Shown here: positions 1-5,487 of the stretch, in pieces | Layout: every line of letters begins with the position of its first letter | Position numbering within the stretch: position 1 is the first letter of the stretch | Origin: Clostridiales bacterium UBA1381 | Lineage (GTDB): Bacteria > Bacillota > Clostridia > UBA1381 | NCBI GenBank assembly: GCA_002305435.1 | Contig: DBQZ01000053.1 | Location: forward strand, 2,277-7,763 | DNA length: 5,487 nt | Reading direction: 5' to 3' | Notes under the pieces: generated by a model | Told to the model about the DNA's origin: nothing | Database searches by the model: none | What the model saw: the letters and a program-made list of their open reading frames with translations, nothing else | Position numbers and translations under genes: made by a program

Positions 1-426
1 GAATCACGCTGCGATATTATGCTGGAAAACTACATTAAGGCAGTAAATATTGAGGCTCTTACAATGATTGATATGGCAAAGAAGGAGATCATCCCTGCCG
101 TTGAAAAATATGTGACAGATCTTGCGTCTACTGCTCTTAAGAAACAGAAACTTGATTGCAGCATCTCATCCAAGTACGAGACAACTGTAGCTTCCAAGCT
201 GTCAGAGCTTCAGGAGACGATGTTCGACAAAACTCAGGAGCTTGAAAAAGCAGTTGCGGATTTGAGCGAAATCAGCGACATCAAGGAACAGGGATATTTC
301 GTACGTGACGAGCTGCTTCCGAAAATGGAGATGCTCAGATCCCCGGCGGATGAAGCGGAAACGCTTACAGACAGTAAATATTGGCCGTTCCCGACTTATG
401 GCGACCTGCTCTTTGGCGTAAGATAA
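1..426 (+). CDS. glnN: Type III glutamine synthetase, C-terminal fragment (5' end outside window)
   Basis: This is the last 141 residues of a glutamine synthetase of the large type III family, which makes glutamine from glutamate, ammonia and ATP in the cytoplasm. The frame is open from base 1 (ESRCDI before the first Met at 19), so the ATG at 19 is internal and the gene starts to the left of the window. Two things identify it: the segment ENYIKAVNIEALTMIDMAKK followed by IIPAV, and the C-terminal signature YWPFPTYGDLLFGVR (fragment residues 127-141). Both are typical of the GSIII C-terminal region and absent from GSI and GSII. The stretch between them is rich in Lys, Glu and Leu and looks helical, as expected for this region. 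Type III enzymes are usually about 700 residues, so roughly four fifths, including the catalytic residues, is not visible. The gene reads toward asnB, whose enzyme uses glutamine. The symbol follows common usage for GSIII; some genomes call it glnA. Confidence 0.93.
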   Translation, partial: ESRCDIMLENYIKAVNIEALTMIDMAKKEIIPAVEKYVTDLASTALKKQKLDCSISSKYETTVASKLSELQETMFDKTQELEKAVADLSEISDIKEQGYFVRDELLPKMEMLRSPADEAETLTDSKYWPFPTYGDLLFGVR

Positions 427-444
427 ACAAACAATAAAACGAAT

Positions 445-489
445 GTTAACAGTCGGCTGCAAAGCGCTGCTCTGCGGCCGGCTGTCAAT
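445..489 (+). terminator. GC-rich hairpin between the glutamine synthetase gene and asnB (terminator or attenuator)
   Basis: Bases 449-461 (ACAGTCGGCTGCA) can pair with 473-485 (TGCGGCCGGCTGT). This gives a 13-bp stem with two G-U pairs and an 11-base loop. Past one mismatch (448/486), 445-447 can pair with 487-489. The 3' flank, AATTTCACTTT, is T-rich but has no clean run of T. The hairpin lies 22 bases after the glutamine synthetase stop and ends about 14 bases before the asnB ribosome binding site. It could be a weak intrinsic terminator for the upstream gene, or a partial terminator or attenuator that lets some transcription into asnB. The two G-U pairs make it more stable as + strand RNA than on the complementary strand, where they become A-C mismatches. 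I see no convincing -35/-10 promoter in the 86-base gap. Confidence 0.55.
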
Positions 490-512
490 TTCACTTTACG
501 GAGGAATTTAGT

Positions 513-2090
513 ATGTGTTCAATAATGGCATATTGCACGCGCAGCATTGATATGGAGCTTTTTAAAGAAGGCTTTTCACAAACCGTATCCAGAGGACCGG
601 ATGCTCAGAGAATCGTAGATACAGGCAATGGATTATTAGGCTTCCACCGCCTTTCTATAATGGGCCTTGATGAAAGCGGTATGCAGCCGTTTTCCCTTGG
701 CAAGAATTACATCGTCTGCAACGGCGAAATATACGGCTTTAAAAAGATACGTGAGCGTTTAGAGGAAAAGTACGAATTTCACAGCGAATCGGATTGTGAG
801 ATCCTGCTGCCTCTGTATAACGAGCTGGGTACCGATATGTTCAGGATGCTCGATGCGGAATTTGCCCTTGTAATCTATGACGGGGAAACAGGCGAATATA
901 TCGCCGCCAGAGATCCTATTGGCATACGTCCTCTGTATTATGGGTATGATAAAAATGGGGCTATAGTGTTTGCAAGCGAACCGAAAAATCTCACCTGTAT
1001 TTGCGATAAGGTTATGCCGTTCCCGCCGGGGCATTTCTGGCAAAAGGGGGAATTTGTCTGTTACCGTGATATTACTCACGTTAAAAAGATCTGCTATGAT
1101 GATATAGAAACGATCTGCCGTAACATACACGACAAGCTGACAGCAGGTATAGAAAAAAGGCTTATCGCAGATGCAAAGGTCGGCTATCTTCTCTCAGGCG
1201 GCCTTGACTCCTCCTTGGTTTGCGCTGTTGCAGCCGCAAGAAGCAGTGCTCCCATAAGGACGTTTGCAATAGGGATGCGTGAGGATGCTATAGATTTGAA
1301 ATACGCCCGCCAGGTTGCAGAGTTCATCGGAAGCGATCATACCGAGGTCATAATTACAAAAGAGGATGTTCTCTCCTCTCTTGATTTCGTTATAAAAATG
1401 CTCGGAACATTTGACATAACAACCATACGTGCAAGCATTGGTATGTATCTGCTGTGTAAATATATCCACGAAAAAACCGACATCAGGGTAATATTGACGG
1501 GCGAAGTATCGGATGAGCTGTTCGGCTACAAATACACAGATTTTGCCCCCTCCGCAGAAGCCTTCCAAAAGGAAGCCGAAAAGCGGGTTCGGGAGCTTCA
1601 TATGTATGACGTTTTGCGTGCCGACCGCTGTATATCTGTAAACTCCCTCGAAGCAAGGGTCCCGTTCGGCGATTTGGATTTTGTCGAATATGTAATGTCG
1701 ATAGATCCTGAGAAGAAGCTAAATACCTACGGCAAGGGAAAATACCTGCTCCGCCATGCTTTTGAGGGAACATACCTTCCGCATGACATACTTTATCGTG
1801 AAAAGGCAGCTTTCTCAGATGCAGTAGGCCATTCCATGGTGTATCATTTGCAGGAATACGCCAACAACTTATATACAGACGCTGAATTTGAAGAAAAGCG
1901 TAGCCGTTATACTCACGCTATTCCGTTTACGAAGGAGTCGCTGTTGTATAGGGAGATATTTGAAAAATATTACCCCGGTCAAAGCGGAATGATAGCTGAT
2001 TTTTGGATGCCAAACAAGGACTGGGAAGGCTGTAACGTAAACGACCCCTCAGCAAGGGTTCTCTCAAACTACGGCGACAGCGGTATTTAA
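513..2090 (+). CDS. asnB: Asparagine synthase (glutamine-hydrolysing)
   Basis: This cytoplasmic enzyme makes asparagine from aspartate, glutamine and ATP in two domains. The N-terminal glutaminase domain (about 1-190) starts MCSIM, so Cys2 becomes the N-terminal nucleophile once Met is removed; this fixes the start at 513. Other glutamine-site motifs are SRGPDA (26-31), FHRLSI (44-49), NGEIYG (70-75) and SESDCE (91-96). The synthetase domain (about 200-510) carries the ATP PP-loop SGGLDSS (228-234), TGEVSDELFGYKY (329-341), SLEARVPFGD (378-387) and REKAAFSDAVG (429-438). The end has the family's DFWMPNKDW (496-504). At 525 residues it is near the usual 500-560, and nothing appears broken. The motif reads GEVSDE rather than the GEGSDE of E. 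coli AsnB, which I believe is common in clostridial homologues. GGAGG at 500-504 sits 8 bases before the ATG. dapF follows after 17 bases, so co-transcription is likely. A specialised amidotransferase of the same fold is less likely, given the full motif set and typical length. Confidence 0.95.
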   Translation: MCSIMAYCTRSIDMELFKEGFSQTVSRGPDAQRIVDTGNGLLGFHRLSIMGLDESGMQPFSLGKNYIVCNGEIYGFKKIRERLEEKYEFHSESDCEILLPLYNELGTDMFRMLDAEFALVIYDGETGEYIAARDPIGIRPLYYGYDKNGAIVFASEPKNLTCICDKVMPFPPGHFWQKGEFVCYRDITHVKKICYDDIETICRNIHDKLTAGIEKRLIADAKVGYLLSGGLDSSLVCAVAAARSSAPIRTFAIGMREDAIDLKYARQVAEFIGSDHTEVIITKEDVLSSLDFVIKMLGTFDITTIRASIGMYLLCKYIHEKTDIRVILTGEVSDELFGYKYTDFAPSAEAFQKEAEKRVRELHMYDVLRADRCISVNSLEARVPFGDLDFVEYVMSIDPEKKLNTYGKGKYLLRHAFEGTYLPHDILYREKAAFSDAVGHSMVYHLQEYANNLYTDAEFEEKRSRYTHAIPFTKESLLYREIFEKYYPGQSGMIADFWMPNKDWEGCNVNDPSARVLSNYGDSGI

Positions 2091-2107
2091 CGGAGGTATT
2101 AAACGCT

Positions 2108-2959
2108 ATGATACTGGAATTTGCAAAAATGCACGGATGCGGTAACGATTATATATATGTAAACGGCTTCACACAAACCATTCCCAACCCCTCCGAAGCA
2201 TCGGTTAAGCTGTCTGACCGCCACTTTTCCATCGGCGGAGACGGGCTCATTATGGTTTGCCCGTCAGATGTCGCAGATGCGAAAATGAAGATGTACAACG
2301 CCGACGGCAGCGAGGGAAAAATGTGCGGCAACGGTATTCGCTGTGTCGCTAAATTTGTCCACGATAACGGAATATGTGATAAGGATACTTTGCGGATAGA
2401 AACGTTATCCGGGGTGAAAGCCATACGGCTGTTCGGCGACGGCAAAAATGTAAACTCTGCCTCGGTCGATATGGGCAAGCCGGAATTTTCGCCGGAGCTG
2501 ATTCCTGTCAAAACCGCAGATTCACAGCCTGTCATAAACAGGGAGCTTTTAATCGGCGGCAAAAAGTGGACTGTTACCTGCGTAAGCATGGGAAATCCAC
2601 ACTGCGTCATATTTGTGCCGGCGGATTTTGACCTTTGGGGCTTTGATATTGAAAAAGAGGGCCGTCCGATTGAATGTGATGCTGTGTTCCCGGAAAAGGT
2701 CAATGTAGAGTTTGTAAAAAAGACCGGCGATAACAGCTTTGAAATGCGTGTATGGGAACGTGGCAGCGGCGAAACTTTCGCCTGCGGTACCGGCGCCTGT
2801 GCAACAGTTGCCGCCGCAGTTAAAAACGGTCTCTGCGCTATGGATGCCGATATTTCCGTAAAACTGCGTGGTGGTACGCTTACTATAAATTATTCAGATG
2901 ATGGCATAAAAATGACCGGCGAAGCGGTTACCGCTTTTTGCGGCCGGGTTGAAATATAA
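2108..2959 (+). CDS. dapF: Diaminopimelate epimerase
   Basis: DapF interconverts LL- and meso-diaminopimelate without a cofactor, giving the direct precursor of lysine and the cross-linking residue of many peptidoglycans. Its two-cysteine acid/base mechanism is visible: Cys73 in NADGSEGKMCGNGIRC (64-79) and Cys226 in ERGSGETFACGTGAC (217-231). Other family motifs are KMHGCGNDYIYV (7-18), SIGGDGL (41-47) and the substrate-binding MGNPHCV (161-167). At 283 residues it matches the usual 270-290, and both duplicated alpha/beta halves are present. GGAGG at 2092-2096 lies 11 bases before the ATG, a slightly long spacing, but no better in-frame start exists and MILEFAKMHG is a normal family beginning. 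It starts 17 bases after asnB and ends 15 bases before dapL, whose product makes its LL-DAP substrate, so the two genes encode consecutive steps and almost certainly share a transcript. All catalytic residues appear intact. Confidence 0.97.
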   Translation: MILEFAKMHGCGNDYIYVNGFTQTIPNPSEASVKLSDRHFSIGGDGLIMVCPSDVADAKMKMYNADGSEGKMCGNGIRCVAKFVHDNGICDKDTLRIETLSGVKAIRLFGDGKNVNSASVDMGKPEFSPELIPVKTADSQPVINRELLIGGKKWTVTCVSMGNPHCVIFVPADFDLWGFDIEKEGRPIECDAVFPEKVNVEFVKKTGDNSFEMRVWERGSGETFACGTGACATVAAAVKNGLCAMDADISVKLRGGTLTINYSDDGIKMTGEAVTAFCGRVEI

Positions 2960-2974
2960 ATTTCGGAGGACGCT

Positions 2975-4162
2975 ATGAAAATAAACACACATTATCTCGA
3001 CCTAAAACCCTCTTATCTTTTTAAAACAATAGCTTCAAAAACAGCCGAATACAAAAAAGCCCATCCGGAAGCGGATATTATATCTCTGGGTATCGGCGAT
3101 GTTACGCTTCCTTTGTGCAAAAGTGCAGTATCAGCTCTTTCGAAGGCTGTAGGCGATATGAGTAAGCGTGAAACATTCCACGGTTATCCCTCAAGCTTCG
3201 GCGAGGATTTCCTGCTTAGCGCAATACAAAAGCACTACCATGAACATATAGGAGCAGATGTAGACACCTCCGAAATAGTAGTAACCTGCGGCGCTAAGGA
3301 GGACATAGCAAATATATTGGATATTTTCGACAAGGATAATACCGTCCTCATTCCCGACCCCGTTTATCCGGTATACTGCGATACAAATATAATGGATGGG
3401 CGTAAGATAAAGTTTGCTTCCGCCGGCGAGGAAAATCTCTTCCTCCCCCTCCCCACAGATGATTATGCGGCCGATATTATCTATCTCTGTTCGCCGAACA
3501 ACCCCACCGGCAGCGCATATACAAGGGCTCAGCTTAAGTTGTGGGTTGATTTTGCTATTGAGCATAAGGCTGTCATACTGTATGACGCTGCATATGAAAT
3601 GTTTGTTACTGACAAAGATTGCCCCAGAAGCATATTTGAAATAGAAGGCGCACGCTCGTGTGCTATAGAGTTTTGCTCATTTTCAAAAACTGCCGGCTTT
3701 ACCGGCATGAGATGCGGATATACGGTAATCCCGAAAGAGTTAGCGGTTGACGGCGTACACCTGCTTGATTTATGGAAACGCCGCCAGTCCACAAAGTTTA
3801 ACGGCGTTGCCTATATTATTCAAAAAGCGGCAGCATCCGTGTTCTCTGATGAGGGGTATGAAGAAATTAAAGAAAACATCCGTTATTATCAGCAGAACAC
3901 TGCCAATATGATGAGAGTTTTTGACAGCATGGGCATTACGTATTTTGGCGGCAAAAACAGTCCCTATATATGGATGAAGTGTCCCCAAAACATGAAAAGC
4001 TGGGATTTCTTTGAGCTGATGTTAAATCGCTGCTGCGTTATTGGCACTCCCGGCGAGGGATTCGGCGAAAACGGCGAGGGATACTTTCGCCTTTCGGGCT
4101 TCGGCAATGTTGATCGGACGCTTGAAGCTCTTGACAGAATGCAGAAAAACCTTACATTGTAG
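2975..4162 (+). CDS. dapL: LL-diaminopimelate aminotransferase (divergent DapL type)
   Basis: DapL is a PLP enzyme of aminotransferase fold type I. It converts tetrahydrodipicolinate and glutamate to LL-DAP and 2-oxoglutarate in one step, bypassing the acylated route. Visible signs are the N-terminal SYLFKTIA (13-20) and ISLGIGDVTLPL (36-47), DPVYPVYCDTNIM (128-140), SPNNPTG (173-179), YDAAYEMF (203-210), the PLP-lysine segment SFSKTAGFTGMRCGY (235-249, Lys238), the DapL-type KFNGVAYIIQ (274-283), GGKNSPYIWMK (325-335), and GTPGEGF with EGYFRLSGFG (357-377), where Arg372 should bind the substrate carboxylate. At 395 residues it is slightly shorter than the usual 400-410. Two usual motifs differ: GYGPEQG is GYPSSFG (70-76) and SDGAK is TCGAK (104-108), and the segment at about 145-165 seems shortened. 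The core fold is intact, and the adjacent dapF supports the assignment, but altered substrate preference is possible. GGAGG at 2965-2969 precedes the ATG by 5 bases. It is the last gene of the run. Confidence 0.85.
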   Translation: MKINTHYLDLKPSYLFKTIASKTAEYKKAHPEADIISLGIGDVTLPLCKSAVSALSKAVGDMSKRETFHGYPSSFGEDFLLSAIQKHYHEHIGADVDTSEIVVTCGAKEDIANILDIFDKDNTVLIPDPVYPVYCDTNIMDGRKIKFASAGEENLFLPLPTDDYAADIIYLCSPNNPTGSAYTRAQLKLWVDFAIEHKAVILYDAAYEMFVTDKDCPRSIFEIEGARSCAIEFCSFSKTAGFTGMRCGYTVIPKELAVDGVHLLDLWKRRQSTKFNGVAYIIQKAAASVFSDEGYEEIKENIRYYQQNTANMMRVFDSMGITYFGGKNSPYIWMKCPQNMKSWDFFELMLNRCCVIGTPGEGFGENGEGYFRLSGFGNVDRTLEALDRMQKNLTL

Positions 4163-4199
4163 GTTCCCATATCCACAGGGGATTCGCCCCACCCCAAAC

Positions 4200-4243
4200 A
4201 AGAACAGCCTTCTGAGGTTCTACTTCCGCAGAAGGCTGTTCTT
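4200..4243. terminator. Probable bidirectional terminator between convergent genes
   Basis: Bases 4200-4214 (AAGAACAGCCTTCTG) and 4229-4243 (CAGAAGGCTGTTCTT) form a perfect 15-bp inverted repeat with a 14-base loop. It lies 37 bases after the dapL stop and 11 bases before the stop of the - strand amidohydrolase gene, the expected place for one hairpin serving both transcripts. The right flank (CTATTCTGATTTTATATTTT) is T-rich but interrupted. The left flank reads TGTTTGGGG on the - strand, a weak T-tract, so termination may be better on the + strand. The symmetry, length and position make this a confident structural call; the efficiency in each direction is inferred. Confidence 0.82.
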
Positions 4244-4254
4244 CTATTCTGATT

Positions 4255-5487
4255 TTATATTTTGTATACGCTCTTTCCGCTGTGTATCGTTTCCAGAACC
4301 TTTATTTTCGGGATTTCATCTACCGGAATTTTTAGCGGATTTTTGTCAAGGATGATTAGATCGGCTTTTTTGCCTGGGCATATAGATCCTTTTGCATCCT
4401 CCTCAAAATACTGATACGCTGCATTTATCGTCACCGCCCTAAGCGCCTGATAAACGCTTACCGCCTCGTTTGGGGCGAGATTTTTCCCGGCTTTCGTCCG
4501 CCGCACTGCTGCGCACCATATCGTATGCAGCATATCCGGCTGTATCACAGGGGAATCCTGATGAAATGTAAACAATATCCCCTCACGTTCGGCAGAACCC
4601 GCAGGACTTATAGCGGCGCCTCTTTTCATGCCAAGATTTTTTATATGCGTATCGCCCCAATAAAAAACGTGATCGACAAAGAACGAGGGAATTATCCCAA
4701 GCGCCTTTATCCTGAGAAGCTGGTCGTGGCGCAAAAGCTGAGCGTGTATCATGACCGGCCTTGATGACGGGGAAATCTCTGATGATTTAACACAGCGTAT
4801 CATCTGCTCGCAGGCATTGTCGCCGTTTGCGTGCACGAGAATTTGGCAACCGTCACGCTCAGCTTCACGCATAAACCGAACTACCTCCTCATCAGAATAC
4901 GTATGCGTACCATAGCCGCCGCCCTCATACGGTTCTGACAGCCAGGCCGTACGCCCCTGAGGAGAGCCGTCAAGTATCAGCTTACGTCCGCCAATCCTGA
5001 AACCGTTTTTATAACTGCTCCCTATTGCATCCCTTACAAATCCGCCACATTCTGCTGCAATATACGATACAACATCTGTTTTAAGTTTGCCTTTGTTTGC
5101 AGCTTCCTGCAAAAGATGGTAGTCGCCCGTTTTGGTAAGCCCGTCCTGCACTGTCGTTATACCATGCGAAAGATACATATCCTGCGCTTTTGATACTGCA
5201 TCCATGAGCGTGTTTATATCCGGTTTAGGGAGCTGCTCGCTGATTTTAATAAAAGCTGCCTCCTCCAAAACACCGTTTAAACTTCCGTCGTCATACCGTC
5301 CGTAATTCCCTCCTTCCGGAGGTTTGCTGTTTTTTGATATGCCGAAATATTCTAACCCGGCGCTGTTCATGCAGGCAATATGGCCGGAAATGTGCGTCAG
5401 CAGTATCGGTATCTCAGAGGATATACTGTCAATAAACCGCCTGTCCGGATGGCATTTTTCCCGAAGCTCGTTTTGGTCATAGCCATA
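4255..5487 (-). CDS. YtcJ-like metal-dependent amidohydrolase (Amidohydro_3 type), N-terminus outside window
   Basis: The reading frame is open from the right edge, so these 410 residues lack the true start; the ATG at 5370 is internal, because the 39 codons before it also match the family (YGYDQNEL, LLTHISGHIACMNSAGLE). The family hydrolyses C-N bonds, with characterised members acting on N-substituted formamides and related amides; the substrate here cannot be read from sequence. In fragment numbering the motifs are LTHISGH (30-36), RKLILDGSPQGRTAW (168-182, with Lys169 the probable carboxylated metal-bridging lysine), ILVHANGD (216-223, His219), MIHAQ (246-250, His248), FHQDSPV (308-314, Asp311) and GSICPGKKADLIILDKNP (367-384), which returns to the C-terminal beta domain. 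The N-terminal metal-binding HxH should lie in the missing 120-140 residues, since full proteins have about 530-550. No signal peptide can be judged. It is convergent with the dap genes and shares only the terminator with them. Confidence 0.9.
   Translation of the reverse strand, partial: YGYDQNELREKCHPDRRFIDSISSEIPILLTHISGHIACMNSAGLEYFGISKNSKPPEGGNYGRYDDGSLNGVLEEAAFIKISEQLPKPDINTLMDAVSKAQDMYLSHGITTVQDGLTKTGDYHLLQEAANKGKLKTDVVSYIAAECGGFVRDAIGSSYKNGFRIGGRKLILDGSPQGRTAWLSEPYEGGGYGTHTYSDEEVVRFMREAERDGCQILVHANGDNACEQMIRCVKSSEISPSSRPVMIHAQLLRHDQLLRIKALGIIPSFFVDHVFYWGDTHIKNLGMKRGAAISPAGSAEREGILFTFHQDSPVIQPDMLHTIWCAAVRRTKAGKNLAPNEAVSVYQALRAVTINAAYQYFEEDAKGSICPGKKADLIILDKNPLKIPVDEIPKIKVLETIHSGKSVYKI

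Noticed and set aside
19..426. The possibility that 19-426 is a complete small gene.
   Set aside because: The frame is open to base 1, the residues before the Met also match GSIII, and the segment corresponds to the C-terminal end of a much larger enzyme.
1194..1773. Two overlapping - strand open frames (135 and 96 codons) opposite the synthetase domain of asnB.
   Set aside because: Both are antisense to conserved AsnB motifs and have low-complexity translations unlike known proteins.
2149..2703. A 184-codon open frame on the - strand opposite dapF.
   Set aside because: It lies wholly inside dapF, which has all its catalytic motifs. Its translation is Ser/Pro-rich with no recognisable domain, and it has no convincing ribosome binding site. 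It is a codon-bias shadow.
4052..4081. A short direct repeat (GGCGAGGGAT twice) near the end of dapL.
   Set aside because: It encodes the glycine-rich GEGFGENGEGYF motif expected in this family, so it reflects protein constraint and is not a separate DNA element.
4178..4190. A short GGGG-ATTCG-CCCC inverted repeat just after dapL.
   Set aside because: It is only 4 bp, with no T-tract. The perfect 15-bp repeat a few bases further on explains termination better.
4041..4355. A 104-codon + strand frame running from the end of dapL through the terminator into the amidohydrolase region.
   Set aside because: It crosses the terminator hairpin and overlaps two well-supported genes in other frames. 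Its translation has no family features.

Overview
The window looks like a chromosomal stretch from an anaerobic, moderate-GC member of the Firmicutes, most likely class Clostridia (Ruminococcus/Oscillospiraceae-like). This placement is an inference. It rests on a type III glutamine synthetase, a clostridial-style AsnB, use of the DapL route to diaminopimelate, and strong GGAGG ribosome binding sites before each complete gene. No mobile element, CRISPR array, RNA gene or phage gene was seen.

Layout: (1) The + strand opens inside the 3' end of a type III glutamine synthetase gene (1-426). (2) An 86-base gap follows, containing a strong GC-rich hairpin that may be a terminator or attenuator. (3) Then comes a tight + strand run of three genes: asnB (asparagine synthase, 513-2090), dapF (diaminopimelate epimerase, 2108-2959) and dapL (LL-diaminopimelate aminotransferase, 2975-4162). 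Gaps are 17 and 15 bases, each holding a ribosome binding site, so the three are very probably one transcript. (4) A perfect 15-bp inverted repeat (4200-4243) separates this run from (5) a convergent - strand gene for a YtcJ-like metal-dependent amidohydrolase, whose N-terminus lies beyond the right edge.

The + strand genes fit a nitrogen-assimilation and aspartate-family theme. Glutamine synthetase makes glutamine, and AsnB spends glutamine to amidate aspartate. DapL and DapF are two consecutive steps taking tetrahydrodipicolinate to LL-DAP and then meso-DAP, for lysine and peptidoglycan. DapL draws its amino group from glutamate. The amidohydrolase has no evident link to these genes.

I see no new biological system here. 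The most noteworthy points are the divergence of this DapL at two motifs that are usually strongly conserved, the hairpin between the glutamine synthetase gene and asnB, and the pairing of asparagine synthesis with the last DAP steps in one apparent operon.
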